A stretch of DNA of 64,000 nucleotides from Dromiciops gliroides (GCF_019393635.1 NC_057861.1:172765577-172829576), one strand, 5' to 3'; shown: positions 22,203 through 34,718, counted from the first letter of the stretch. The notes: generated by a model from the letters alone, not told the origin. A program made the numbers and translations.

Positions 22203-23185
22203 ATTGCTTCCTGGGCTCTCCAGGGTTTTTGTGTGTCTTTTTAGAAGTGGAAGGAAGAATTTGAGGGGGAGGACTGAACAAAAGGGAGGTTAGAAGATGG
22301 AGGATTTCATGGGATACCTTCCTTATAATTTTTGTAATACTACATATGGTGTTGTAAGGTGGAGGTTCTCCCTTCCAAGTGTCCAGGACAACCCTCACTA
22401 AGGATTCTTAGCCAAATAATTCCTATATTTTTCATCCAGACATGCTTTCCTTTTACTTCTTCATCATGCCCTTAGAAACCTCGTCATAAAGAACCTCATC
22501 ACCTAGCAATATTGTGTCAGCCTTGGGACTTAGACCTGCTTAGTATTCTCTGGCCCTAGGACCCCTCTGATCGGAAGGAGAGAAGAGCTGTCAAAACCTC
22601 TGTAAGAAGGAGGGGACCCAGACCAGCCATCTCTTCATTTCCCACATGGTTGTACTCCTTTGAATATGTCCATCATTTTCTTTGTTGGATACCTTTTCCC
22701 TCCCCTCACTCCTTCTTTTCCCAGCTTTTCAGCTTCCTTTTGTGTGTTGCCTTTCTTCATTAGATTGTAAGCTTCTTGAAGCCAAGGGGACTCTCTTCCT
22801 TATATTTGTATCCTCAGTGCTTAGCATAGTGCTTGACACATAGTAGGCACTTAGCAAATGTTTATACCAACTGTACTGTTTTAGGAGCTTGACCTTGATA
22901 TCTGTGGATTGAAGACATGTAATAAAATAGATCAGAAAAGAGTAAAGGATTGCTGTAGACAACGTGCTCTGAGAAATTTGAATAGGAAGTAGTTCTTTGT
23001 TAAGCCATTGGTCCGTAGAACTGTTAACAAGCATTAATATGTTATTGTGATTAGAATTGTATTCTAGGCATCCCTTCCTATGCTTGATACAACTGCTGTG
23101 TATGAGTTTCCAGAAATATGAAGTGATGGTGAGATGCCTTTAGAGTTTTGAAGAGTTTTGCTGTTTCTCTTTATGAATCACTTGT
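22203..23185. other. intronic sequence with an L2 3' end
   Basis: 22,755-22,865 is an L2 3' terminus ('agcatagtgcttgacacata'). The remainder is unassigned. Confidence 0.5.
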
Positions 23186-23189
23186 CTAA

Positions 23190-23440
23190 GCCAGGTGGTG
23201 CAGTGGATAGAATGCTGGACATGGAAGCACAAAGACTTGAGTCCAAATGTGGTTTTAGACCCTTATTAGCTCTGTGACTCTAAACAAGTCACTTAACTTC
23301 TGCCTCAGTTTCCTTATCTGTAAGATTGTGATAATATGTCTTACCTCCCAGGGTTGTTGTAAGATAAAATGAGATTATATTTGTAAAGTGTGTTGGAAAC
23401 TTTAAAGCACTATGTATGTATGTAAATGCTTATGTAGTAG
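23190..23440 (+). repeat. MIR/THER-type CORE-SINE
   Basis: 'ccaggtggtgcagtggatag', CORE 'aaacaagtcacttaacttct' and an L2-like tail ('gagattatatttgtaaagtg'). Confidence 0.7.
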
Positions 23441-23686
23441 CCTTTGATTAAAAAGTGTTCTTTCTTTCTAAGAAATTCAGTTCTCTTTTACCTTGACATT
23501 TTTGTCAGTTCTGGTTTCTTTCTACTTGGTCCTTGATGATTCCTCCATAGCACCCCTATGCTTCACTTGCATAAGATTCTCTCAATATTCAGGACGGACT
23601 GACTGTCTTTCTCTTATTTCAAAGCATAAGCCCCCTTTGCATCTCCAGATTTTCAGTTTGATATAGGAGGACGAGGAACAGTTCTT

Positions 23687-23787
23687 TATTTTTTTAATTT
23701 TTTGGTGAGGCAATTGGGCCGGTTTTGAACTCAGGTCCTCCTGAATCTAGGGCCAGTGCTTTATCCACTGTGACACCTAGCTGCCCT
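23687..23787 (-). mobile_element. WSINE1-like SINE with internal deletion
   Basis: Reverse copy of only 101 bp: 'gaggcaattggg' runs straight into 'ccggttttgaactcagg', so the CORE is missing. Perfect 14-bp duplication gaggaacagttctt (23673-23686 and 23788-23801). Confidence 0.85.
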
Positions 23788-23801
23788 GAGGAACAGTTCT
23801 T

Positions 23802-24451
23802 TTGAACCCAGAAGGAGACTCCAGAGTAACTGAGAAATCATAGATGATAAATGGTTCACAGTGGTCTACCTGTCCTCAGCACAGTAAATCTGCATCATAA
23901 CTTGTCTTCCAACATGAACCCTCCTCAGGAAATCTGACTTCCTTTTTGTACCACTGCTTCGGAGGTAAGAAAATTGGAGAACTCACCAGAGAGCTTTCTT
24001 TGGGGAAAAATGATAGTTCTTGCCCTAAAGTTAAAAATTAAAGTTTTGTTCCATGGGCTCTGCACCTCCTGAATTTATAAAGAATAGCTAGAGAATGCCC
24101 TTTCCTTGTAAAGCCTCCCAAACCTGCCCATGTTTATCTTATTTGAAATTAATCAGAGGGCTAAATATTGGATGAATAAAAGTTTAGGTAGCATAGTCCA
24201 TGCATTTGTGGCTATATTAGGTTTGTAGGGGGAATAAAAACCAGAGAGAACTGAGACTATGATTCTGGAAGAGCATTCTAGACTGGGGTCTTGGTGTAAC
24301 AGGGAATAAATTGATATGACATGGTTCAATTGAAGAGTAACATTTTGTATATCTCTCCATTGCTCTTTGCATTTGTGAAATGATAAATTATTTGCTGAAT
24401 GCTTCCTTAACAAAAATGTTTGCTTGTTGTGGAGCAACATTCCAGTAACAA
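23802..24451. other. intronic sequence, nothing recognised
   Basis: A 95-codon minus frame (24153-24440) exists but shows no family features. Confidence 0.4.
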
Positions 24452-24490
24452 CTTTTTTTTAGTAGGTATCTGAGGCCAGGTTTGAACCTG
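24452..24490 (-). mobile_element. WSINE fragment
   Basis: 'agtaggtatctgaggccagg' plus 'tttgaacct', a short mid-SINE piece at the 3' edge of the HAL1 at 24,491. Confidence 0.5.
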
Positions 24491-27185
24491 GCAACAAACA
24501 TTTATTTTATTTTTTCCAGTTACATGTAAGGGTACTTTTCAACATTCATTTTCATAAGATTTAGAGTTCCAAATTTTTCTCCCTCCCTCCCTTTCTTCTC
24601 CCCTCCACAAGACAGCAACCAATCTGATTTAGATTATATTTGTACAATCCACAAGTGCTCTTTTTATCAGTTCTTTCCATGGGAGTAGATAGTATGCTTC
24701 ATCATTAGTCCCTTGGGATTGTCTTAGATCATTGTATTGCTGAGAGTAGTTAAATCATTCACAATTGCTCATAGAACAATACTGCTGTCACTATGGTCAA
24801 TGTTCTCCCAGTTCTGCTCACTTCACTATACATCTGTTCATATGAGTCTTTCCAGGTTTTTCTAGGATCATCCTGTTTGTCATTTCCTATAGCACAATGC
24901 CATTCTACTACAATCATATACCACAGCTTCTTCAGTCATTCCTCAATTGATGGACATTCCCTTGATTCCCAATTCTTAGCCACCACCAAGAGTTGCTATA
25001 AATATTTTTTGTACAATTTTTCTCCCTTTTCTCTTTTTCATGATTACTATTGTTAATTATTTTCCTCCATCCTATTCCCTTCCCCATGATATTTACTCTA
25101 TTATCTCTCTTCTTTTACCCTATCCCTTTTCAAAAGGGACTTGCTTCTGTGTATCCCCTCCCCCAATCTGCTCTTCCTTCTTTTGTCCCTCTCTCTTTAT
25201 CCCCTTCCCTTCCTATTTTTCTGCAGGGTTAGATAGATTTCTCCACCCAATTGAATGTGTATGTTATTCTCTCCTTGAGCCAATTCTGATGAGTGGAAAG
25301 TTCATTTACTTCCCTGCTCCTCTATCTCTTCCCCCACTCCATAAGACCTTTGCTGTTTCTTTCATGTGGGATTTCACCCCTTGCTACCTCTGTCCTTCCC
25401 CCTACCCCAGTGCATTCCTCTCACCCTTCAATTTTACCCTAAAGATGTCATCATGGGGCAGCTAGATGACACAGTGGACAAAGCATCCACCCCAGACCCA
25501 CGGAGACCCCAGCCAAAACCCGGCCTCAGACACAAGACAGTCACCCACTGCACGACCCCAGGTATGTCCCCTAACTCCAATTTTTTTATGGTTCTCTAGG
25601 GTCTTGTATTTGAAAGTCAAATTTTCCATTCAGTTCAGGTCTTTTCATCACAAATACCTGAAAGTCCTCTTTTTCATTAAAGTCCCATTTTTTTCTTCTG
25701 AAAGTTTATACACATTTTTGCTGGGTAGGTGATTCTTGGTTGTCATCCCAATTCCTTTGCCCTTTGGAATATCATATTCCATGCCCTTTATTGTAGAAGC
25801 TGCTAGATCTTGTGCTGTCCTGACTGGGGCTCCATAGTACTTGAATTCTTTCTTTTTGTCAGGTTGCAATATTTTCTCCTTGACTTGGGAGCTCTGTAAT
25901 TTGGCTATAATATTCCTGGGAGTTTTCCTTTTGGGATCTCTTTCTGGAGGTGATCGGTGGATTCTTTCAATTTCTATTTTAGCTTCTGCTTCTAGAATGT
26001 CAGGGCAATTTTCCTTGACAGTTTCTTGAAAAATGATGTCTAAGGTCTTTCCTTGATCATGGTTTTCAGGTAGACCAATAATTTTCAAATTATCTCTCCT
26101 GGACCTATTTTCCAGGTCAGTAGTTTTTTCATGAAGATATATCACATTGCCTTCTATTTTTTTATTCATTTGGATTTGCTTTATTGTGTCTTGGTTTCTC
26201 ATAAAGTCACTAGCTTCCATTTGTTCAATCTTAGGCAATTATTTTTTGTCAGAGAACTTTTCCATTTAGCTTTTCAAGCTGTTGACTTTTTTCTCATGTC
26301 TTTCCTGCATCACCCTCCTTTATCTTTCCATTTTTTTCTACCTCTTTAACTTTATCTTCAAAGTCCTTTTTGAGCACCTCTATGGCCTGAGACCAATTCA
26401 TATTTTTCTTGGAAGTTTTAGATATAGGGGCCCTGATGTTGACATCTTCCTCTGAGTGTGCCCCTTGGTCTTCCTTGTTACTGAAGAAACTTTCTATGGT
26501 CCTCACCTTTCTCTGTCAGCTGATCTTGCCTTTCTTTTACTATACTTTTAGCTTCTTAAAGTGGGGCACTGTTTCCAAGCTGCAGTATCCCAAGCTTCAG
26601 AAGTCCCAGGTGGTATGATTTAAGGAGGAGCAGTTTCTTCACTCGCCTGGCCTGTTCTCTGGTCCGTAGATGACCCCAGACCAACTTGCTAATCAACCAG
26701 CTTTTTGTGTTGTGGTTGTTAGCTCCTCCTCCATCCAGGCCACTGCTACTCAAGCCTACCTCCTGGTTCCCAGCAGGGGTGAAAAACCCAAGTTCCACCT
26801 CAGCACCAGCAGAGACCCCTGTAATCTCCTTCCTGTAGTCCTCCCCTGCCAAGGGCTCAGCCCTCTCACCAGACTGTGAGCTTAGTTCCAGACAACACTG
26901 GTGCTGCAGCTGATTCAGAGGCTCTGGTGGGGGTCTCCTTCTCTGGTGAGGCCTTCCTTGGACTGGATCTGTGTCAGGGTGACTGTGGGGTTGGGCCCAA
27001 CTCCTGTATCAGCACAGCAACTCCCTCCTTCTGACTTTCCAAGTCGTTCTTGGTTAGAAGATGATTTCAGCACATTCTTCTGTGGGTTTTGCTGCTCCAG
27101 GAATTGTCTTATGGCATTATTTGGATGTTTTTTGGAGCGATCATGTCATGAGTTCAAGAGCTCACTGCCTTTCCTCTTCCATCTA
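24491..27185 (-). mobile_element. HAL1 (half-L1) element, antisense in SMIM13 intron
   Basis: Collinear in reverse with the full-length HAL1 at 39,064-41,935: 3' UTR (24,491-25,450), a SINE-derived module (25,455-25,588), ORF1 (25,600-26,510) and 5' UTR (to about 27,185). No reverse transcriptase is present. ORF1 is broken into two frames (25648-26238 and 26294-26506) holding the N-terminal TIESFFSNKEDQ block, the coiled coil, and an IERIHRSPPERDPKRKTPRN block. The first 25 or so bp of the 5' end are missing or altered. Confidence 0.85.
25455..25588 (+). repeat. SINE-derived module captured within HAL1
   Basis: 'ggggcagctagatgacacag' and 'cggcctcagacacaagacag' are WSINE text, placed right after the ORF1 stop and antisense to HAL1. 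The copy at 40,707-40,838 has the same position, orientation and unusual substitutions. Confidence 0.75.
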
Positions 27186-27189
27186 TCCC

Positions 27190-28330
27190 AGTAACTTCTA
27201 ATGGTCCCTATACACATCTTTTCTCCTTCAAAACCTTTGGTAACTTATCATGGCATGGCATCCTTGGCCTGCGCTTATTCAGTGTAAGTTCTGGTGGGTC
27301 TTATAGAGCTGGACTGGGATTTGTCTGATCATCTGATGGACAAATTATCCATGGTCAGAGAGCTCACCTCCATATGGGAATTTTTTTATATCGCTGGCTG
27401 CTCAAGGTGTAAAGATTGTGATCTGAATCAGTAGAACCATGGAATTTTGACATATGAAAGAATTATATAATTAACTAAACCACAGTGTAAATCATGTATA
27501 GAATAAAAAGCCACAGTAGCAGAGTATACTTACTTTACTTCCTGCCTCTAACTAGTTGGACATAGTCTGATTTTGAAGGAGTGTTGAATTTGGCGGAAGC
27601 TTGGGTTTTAAGTCCCAGTTTTAATACTTTGTGGCTTTGTGACCATGGGCAAGTCATTTACCCTCTGAGTCTGTTTCCTCATTTGTAGTAGCTACCATAG
27701 AGTTTCTTTAAGTTTTGTAAAGTGTGGGAGAGTGGAGAGGGAATGAGATGTAGGGGTAATAAAACTGGAAAGTTGTAAAGGATGTCTGCAATTTATTGAA
27801 TAGGGAGGTGATCTGGTTAGATCTGTGCTTTCTAAAGATTAAGTTGACAGCAATGGATTGTAGAGTGGGGAGAAATTTGTGGCATGAAGACCAACCAGTG
27901 AGATATTGTAGTAGTCCAGATATGAGAAGAGGAGACCCTGTACCCAGAATGGTGACAGTGTCAAAAAGGAGAAAGAAGTATATTTGAAGAATATTACAGA
28001 GGTAAAATCAAGAGGCGTTGGCAATAGACTGGATATTGGGGTGGAATAAGAGAGAGAGGACTTGCAACCTAAGTTGCCCATCTGGGAGTCTGAGAGGATG
28101 GCAATGTACTTGACAGTTTGGAGGGAAAGATAAAGAGACCAGTTTTGGCCATTTTTTAGATGTCTATTGGACTTCAGTTTGAGATATACAATAGGCTGTT
28201 GAAGATGCAAAATTGAAGGTTAAAAGAGTGATTACAGGGCTGGATAAGATCCAAGAATCATTAGCATAGAGTATAGTTTGGTTAATATTAATTATGAAAA
28301 CTCGAAGATAATTTTGAGTAGTGTATAAGA
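27190..28330 (-). repeat. MIR and L2-derived intronic sequence
   Basis: 27,570-27,730 contains a plus-strand MIR CORE ('tgaccatgggcaagtcattt'). About 27,730-28,330 looks like reversed L2 ('tattgtagtagtccagatat', 'caataggctgttgaagatgc'). 27,190-27,570 is unassigned. Confidence 0.5.
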
Positions 28331-28364
28331 TTTAGGACTGACATTTCAGTAGTACTTTGGCATC

Positions 28365-28697
28365 GTGGTATTCCTGTTAATTCTTTGTTTGGGAGATAAT
28401 TATAAAACAGGTGCATGTGTGAAGCACCTGATATTAGAAGCACTGACTATATCAACAATCGCCATTTATATCAGTGTCCTTGCAGATGTGTTTAAAGACC
28501 ATATGGGGAAAATCTGGGTGCTACTCAGATTTCTTACACAAGTACTAATTATCGAACCATGCAGTAGTCCAGAGCTTTTATGTGAAATTGGATATTGTGA
28601 AGTAAACAAGATCAAAGAAATGACAGCAAGAAAAAAACTCCTGGAAGCTTTTGTTTACTTTGTCCTCCTAAGTTTCAGGGCAACCAAGGGGATTTAA
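28365..28697 (+). other. unidentified 110-codon open frame in intron 1
   Basis: A hydrophobic frame (about 110 aa) with a few Cys and several candidate membrane-like stretches. I recognise no family. It lies between L2 debris and SMIM13 exon 2; chance opening is the simplest explanation. Confidence 0.15.
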
Positions 28698-29380
28698 GAT
28701 ATCTTAGCCATGTGCTATATTGTCTGATTTTTAAAAACTATTAACCAGCTCTAGAGTAACATTTAACAAAACCGTTAACACTATGAAAGTAAATTAGACA
28801 ATAAAAATGAAGAGGAAAAATCCTCCTCACAATAGTTTTACAGCATTGTTCATTGTCCTAAGCTACATAATAAGTACTTTCAGCAAAACTTTGGTCTCTG
28901 TGCAGTGTTTTGATAGCAGTTTCACTAGAATTTTGAAGTAATTTTTAAATGAAATTGCTGAAGATTCAAGTATTCTAGCTTTGTTAATATATCCTGTATA
29001 TATTTTCTTAGCATGGAAACTCTTAAATACTTCTAAATTTAGCTGGGGCTGGGGTGAGGATCTGAAATGTTTTATATTGTGCTAAATTAGATTCCTTTGA
29101 ATTTTTTCAAATTCAAAATTAGTTTGCAAGCTTAGTATAAGGACAAAAAACATGTCTTCACACTGAATTTTGGGGGCTGGGGATTTGGGAATCTTTTCCT
29201 AGCACCATACTTTCAAAAAATTTAGGACTAATATGTGCTTAGTTATTTTAATCTTCCATTGTTTTTTAGATTAGCTTGCTTATTTGAAGTTAAAGGGTCC
29301 CTATCAAAATTTCAGAAATCATTCTATTCTAAATTGATGTTATCCCATGAAATAATTTTTTAAAATGTTTATTTCTGCAG

Positions 29381-29577
29381 GTTGGTATGTCGTTTGGCAT
29401 CTGTTTTTGTCTAAATTCAAGTTCCTCAGAGAGCTGATAGGAGACACAGGATCCCAACAGGGAGATAATGAACCTTCAGAGTCAGAAGCAGAGCCGGAGT
29501 CTCCACCTACTCCCCAAAGGATCAGACCCAAAACAGTCTGGCATCGGAGGCCACCTGTAGAAGAAACCTCAACCTGA
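29381..29577 (+). CDS. SMIM13: SMIM13 coding exon 2 (last exon)
   Basis: The exon supplies residues 26-90 and the stop (TGA, 29575-29577). It starts after an atttctgcag acceptor in phase 1 and reads GWYVVWHLFLSKFKFL, then RELIGDTGSQ, the block I recognise as the SMIM13 signature. The juxtamembrane part is basic and aromatic (WHLFLSKFKF), followed by a polar, acidic, disordered C-terminus (EPSESEAEPESPPTP) and a basic patch before the end. The conserved first half and looser tail match the known family pattern. The molecular role is not established. In human the gene lies at 6p24 between ELOVL2 and NEDD9 (from memory); neither neighbour is visible here. Confidence 0.95.
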
Positions 29578-29750
29578 TATAGCAGCACCTCAGGCATTTC
29601 TCCTTAAGAAGTGATGAAAGGTGGTTGCTTATGTGTGACTCAATGGTTTTAGGATTTCCTGAGATTCTGACTAAAAAACTTGTATTCTTGAATTTTAAAT
29701 GCATAACTGCTTTAGGCATTTAGAAGAAGTTTGCATGAAAGCCATATAGA

Positions 29751-29756
29751 AATAAA
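29751..29756 (+). terminator. SMIM13: candidate proximal polyadenylation signal
   Basis: AATAAA 174 nt after the SMIM13 stop; it could give a short 3' UTR isoform. No downstream evidence is available from sequence. Confidence 0.3.
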
Positions 29757-31565
29757 GGGAATAAAAAACAAACTAGACCATTGCAAGTTTTTCCATCTTA
29801 AAAAAGTAGCCATGTGTACCACTTCCTGGTTCTTTGATTTATTTTTTTCTACTGGTCTGACTATAGTAAATGTAAAAGACATAAAGCAGTTTTCTTTATA
29901 GCACAAAAATATTTATTAACACACTTAGTTTGACCCTTTACTGATTTTTCTTTTAAAAATATATTTGTTTCTATGTGATATGTTCAAAACCCATGATCAC
30001 CTGAAAGATATTTCTTCAATTCCAACTTTAGAAAGAGGTTTTGTTATTCTTATATAGAAGGACTTCATGCTAAATTAGTTAGTTGTGGAGATAGTAGTCC
30101 TTAAAATACCAGGAGATGATTGCAAAGGTCCTTTTTATTTTTGAGAGAAAAGGGGGTTAGATAATGGTAGAAAGGGTTAAAACTTGCATACATGTACGAT
30201 TGTTGCTAGACTTCTATGTTTGTCTTAGAAGAACTTCAGATATTGTGTTTATCAGAGATGAAAAGGTTTATGAGTTAATTATCTTTGCTGTTTATTTTCC
30301 TCAATTGTTATTTGCCTCATTCACATATCCACCCACTATATAATGTCTAAGCATTTTTAACATTATATATATGGTACCAAATACACTTTTTCTTGTTCCT
30401 CTCAAACAAAACTGTGTGCACCCCACTTTATTCTTTTATAGTATTATCATTTTTGGTTGTTCATATTTCTTGGTGGTAGTATATTTGTTTAATGGTGCAT
30501 TTCTTATTTCCTGAATTATTCCTATTGCACACAAGTTTTTGTCAATGTAACTGATTAAATGTTTTAATGTGGCTATTCAGGAATTCTGAAAAAAGATTGA
30601 TCCAAATACCATAATCCCCTTTTTCCCCCCGCCCCCTTTTTTGCCCCACACTTAAGGGAAAGATAAACATTAGAATTTATATTTTGGGACAATCTATCTT
30701 GCTTCTTTAGATAATCCCTTATAGTTGATTTTTTTTTTGTGTTACTGGTCTCAAAATACTGTTTCTGAACAGGTTAAACATACAAATCATTAATCTAGGA
30801 TTTTTGTGGGGTGACTTGTGTAAATCACAAGGGAAACAGTAAAATAATCACCTGAATAGATCCTTAGTTCTGAGAAAAAATGATTAGATTGAAAATTTTA
30901 TAGTTAAATTATAATAATTAGGTTCTACATTAGAGCCTATGCTGACCATACTTACCTGAGAAACACTAAATAGCTAGTAGCCTTCCTTTTGTGCCAGTAT
31001 TATTGTAGAATGAATGTCTTGACTCTTCCCTGAAAATTATAGAATGATCATTCCAAAATAATCGCTTCCATATATCAGGTATTTTTGGTCAGGGAAGAGG
31101 AGAAGGAATAAGGAATGGCACTATGTTCTGAAACCTATGCTGTGACTGTGCTTTGTTTTTGCAGGGTTATAATTTTCAGGAAATTTTATGTACTTAATTT
31201 GTATTGGGTTAGGAGGGAACGCACAACCCTTTTCCCACTCGTTGTCATAGAATCTTGAATTGACCCCACTACCTCCTAAGGCTACCTGTTCTACTTTTGG
31301 GCCAGCTCTGTTATTAGGAGGCTTATCCTTCAGTTAGCCAGTACCTAGTCTGTCAATATAATTTTGTGTGAAAGGAATTACTGATATTGGTAATATAAAA
31401 TTCCTCTAGCTGTAAACTGACATTGATTGGTTTGTTAATTCAAGATGTGAGATTCCCACATTTCTGAGGTCACAGTATGTGTAGCTTAATCAAGTCTTCC
31501 TAGGTTTTTTGTCTTTTTTTTTTTCATAATAAGTGAACCTTTTCTCTCCAGGGCTATCCATTTTT

Positions 31566-31708
31566 TTTTTTTAAGTGAGGCAATTGGGTTAAGTGACTTG
31601 CCCAGAGTCACACGGCTAGTAAGTGTTAAGTGTCTGAGGCCGGATTTGAACTCAGGTACTCCTGACTCCAGGGCCGGTGCTCTATCCACTGTGCTACCTA
31701 GCTGCCCC
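31566..31708 (-). mobile_element. WSINE1-like SINE in SMIM13 3' UTR
   Basis: Reverse copy; perfect 17-bp duplication cagggctatccattttt (31549-31565 and 31709-31725). It is the only recognisable transposon in the inferred 3' UTR. Confidence 0.92.
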
Positions 31709-33399
31709 CAGGGCTATCCATTTTTAAAGGAAGCGGCATACTTCCATATTATATCATATCATAGCCTTGTCATTCAGAATACATATTTCTAGCCATTTAC
31801 TTAAATGGAATGAAAAGAGAAATGGATGGCAAATCGTATATGCTTAGTGGAGTATTAATTTCTACTTTATTATTCTTTTGGCAATTCTTTTTTAAATATG
31901 AATAATGTACCCCCTTTACTGTATTTTCTAGTCTTTTAAGAAGAGCAGTAGAAATAGCCCATAATCATTTTCAAGTTTGTTTTGTGACTGTAAAATATGT
32001 AAATCAGACTATAACATTTTTTCATTAGTTGAATTCTTAGCGTGATGGTGACCTTGAAGCAAACTTCAATTTTATGAGAAAGCAGATGCTGATTCTAGGA
32101 CTGAATACTTATTTTAATCAAGTGTATAGTACTATGGAGAGTCATTCTGTAGTTCAGAACTCAAATTGTGTTTGTCTTTCCCCGACTCTATTCTCAAATA
32201 CTCCTCTTCCTTCTACATAAGAGGATATATGTAACTTTGTAGATTAGGTAGTTATTTGAATGAAGATTAGCCAAATCAGTTGCAATGCTGTGAACTAGAT
32301 GCCAATAACACTAATCCTTTGAATAACACTGTTAAATGATGACCTTGATCTTTAGAGTAAACTAATGTTAGTATTCATAGAGTTTGAAATCTTTCTAATG
32401 AATTTGATAATGAAGATGTAAATGGGTTACCGGAATATGAGAGAGAACCAGTTCAGAGACTTTTGGCCAGCGTCCTATGATACTTAACTGTTACAGACTG
32501 CTCTGTAAGTTCACAAAAACATGTCAAGGTTCTGTTTTCATAAAAATGTAGAACTACATGAGGTCTGAGTTCTGAAGAACATATTATGCTTTTGGAATAT
32601 TTTGACATTTTTATCAAAATACATTTTGTAAAATGCAAAAACATACTTCATCTTTTTATTTTTAACAAAAGAAAAATCTCAAACACAAATCATTTAAATC
32701 GTTGATGTAATCTTTTAAAAGTGGCATTTGTCTTTAAAAAAAGTATGCCTTAGTATCATACCCATTTAGTGAATGTAACTTTAGGTTTTTGTTTGCCAGA
32801 CTTCGAACATTTCTTTATTTGAAGTTGCCTCTTAATAAAGTGAACAGCAATCACTATACATACTATACAAAGCAGTTATTGGAATAGGTCTTTGCTATGA
32901 GGTCTAGACTAAACACTGGGTACTGTCTGCTTTCAGTGAATAGATAAATTATGGTTTTGAACCTAGAAAACATAAAGAGTTTAATTCTCTTTTAAAACTT
33001 TTAGTAGAGGGTTTTGAAAAATCTGCTAACAAGCACTTGCTGACTTTTATTTTATGGTGAATGTTTAACATATATCCAAAAGCTTAATTCTATGCAGCTC
33101 ATTCACCAAATACTGCTGCTGTGGCTACTTACAGTAAATACTGTGTGATGTGCTGCAAAACATTGTCAACTTGCTGCTTGATGTTAGGTTTACATTGAAT
33201 TAGACTTGTGTTATTATAGTACTTTTTTGTACAAAGATATATCATATCTTTTGGAGATGTTGAGGAATGTGTATGTGGTTATTTTGCTTCTTCAGTGTTC
33301 CAAGTGATAACTGTTAGATATTGTACTTGATGCTTTTGTGGTTTTGTCTTTATCATCATGTTTCTTTCAAATGTTTCATTTTAAACTGACTTTACATAA

Positions 33400-33409
33400 A
33401 ATAAATAAA
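33400..33409 (+). terminator. SMIM13: tandem polyadenylation signals (AATAAATAAA)
   Basis: Two overlapping AATAAA hexamers at the end of the repeat-poor 3' UTR, followed by another AATAAA at 33461. This is the likely distal poly(A) region for SMIM13. Confidence 0.55.
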
Positions 33410-33430
33410 AATGGAAAGCAACAAAATAAT

Positions 33431-34718
33431 GTAAATGTCTAAAATCCTTAAGGTACAATGAATAAATGGTGGGTTTATTCATTGGTCCTGGAATAATTTG
33501 AAGGCTTGGTTCTTGGTCCTGGAATTATCTAAAAGTTGCTTTTAGTTTAATCAGTTTATCAGTTTGCACTAGTCTAGTGATAGCTAACCTAATAGTTCTT
33601 GGTAAGCCCAAAAAACCAGAACAAAACCCAGAGTAGTCTAGCCTACCACATCACTCAACTATAGGAGAATATACTTTGTCAGTATAATGCTTTATTGTTT
33701 ACTAGTGAGTCTTCTAATATATTTAGTGACCTTTGACTCTCTGAATTTCTGAAGTAGGCAGTTACTTTCAGGTAAAAGGTAGCAGCCTGACAACAGAAAA
33801 CACACACACACACACACAAATACAAACACACGGAATCCAAATTTTGTTCTAGATGATAATTATATGGCACATCATTTTATCCATTGAGGTTTATTTATGT
33901 TTTCTCATTCATCATAGTTGACCTGCATGGTAATTAAGGCAGATGTTATCCTAACTTTATTGGTAAGAACTTTGGGGTATTAGTTTCAGATGACTTGGCT
34001 TCAATTCCTCATTGATACTTTCTATCTAACATGACACAGGACAGTAGTGGTGGTGATGGGCAGGTAATTAAGACCTGCCAGCCTCCAAGCCATTGGATGT
34101 ATGCTCACCAGTTAGGCAAAAATATTTCATTAAAATTCTTAAGCCTTCCACATCTTATCAGTCAGGATCTATCCTAACACCCAAGTCACTTTACATTTGA
34201 GCATAGCATAGTAGGAGGATTAGATGACTTGTCCGAGTTTACAAAACTATTGACTTATAAAATTAAGAAGTAATACACAATGTGTGTATTTTTAATTTTG
34301 TGATTTTTAATATTGTGCATCTTAGTAAAACAGCAAAACTCTTGTTGAGAATATCTGTACCAATGCTTCCCTTTGTAACAAAGGTGACCCAGGGTTTTCA
34401 AAAATTATGCCAGCAGCACAAAGTCTCTGGCAGCTTCTGTCATTTTGAAAAGGTTCAAATCTATGCTCAACAAGATTGTGATGCTGAATTAGCCTGATCT
34501 CATATGTAGTCTCATCAGCAGGCCCATAACTGGGGGATGAATTCAAAGCAATCCATGAAACAAAGATAATTGTGCACATGCACATACATGCACATATATT
34601 ACACACATACATGAGTGTACATACTTCTTTTGTGGACTGCTTTGAATTAATCATTCATATACATACAGAGACACACATGATTTAATGTTTGTAAAGTCCT
34701 TTACATATATTATCTTTT
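33431..34718. other. intergenic sequence, nothing recognised
   Basis: Only a short CA repeat (33,800-33,820) is evident. Confidence 0.45.

Larger units (their letters stand above)
2807..29380 (+). other. SMIM13: SMIM13 intron 1 (26.6 kb)
   Basis: GT-AG intron in phase 1 with donor gtgagt at 2807 and acceptor atttctgcag ending at 29380. Most of it is transposon-derived; individual elements are listed separately. No further SMIM13 coding exon was seen. In human this intron is known to host ERVFRD-1 (syncytin-2); here I see no endogenous retroviral coding sequence in it. Confidence 0.85.
29578..33430 (+). other. SMIM13: SMIM13 3' UTR (inferred)
   Basis: After the stop comes 3.8 kb of AT-rich sequence nearly free of repeats except one SINE at 31,566, unlike the repeat-packed flanks. 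That is the usual look of a long vertebrate 3' UTR. AATAAA signals occur at 29751 (possible short form) and as an overlapping pair at 33400-33409, with another at 33461. The exact end is inferred. Confidence 0.65.

Noticed and set aside
25040..26349. plus-strand frames over 24.8-26.6 kb, up to 141 codons
   Set aside because: Antisense shadows of the HAL1 ORF1 and 3' UTR.
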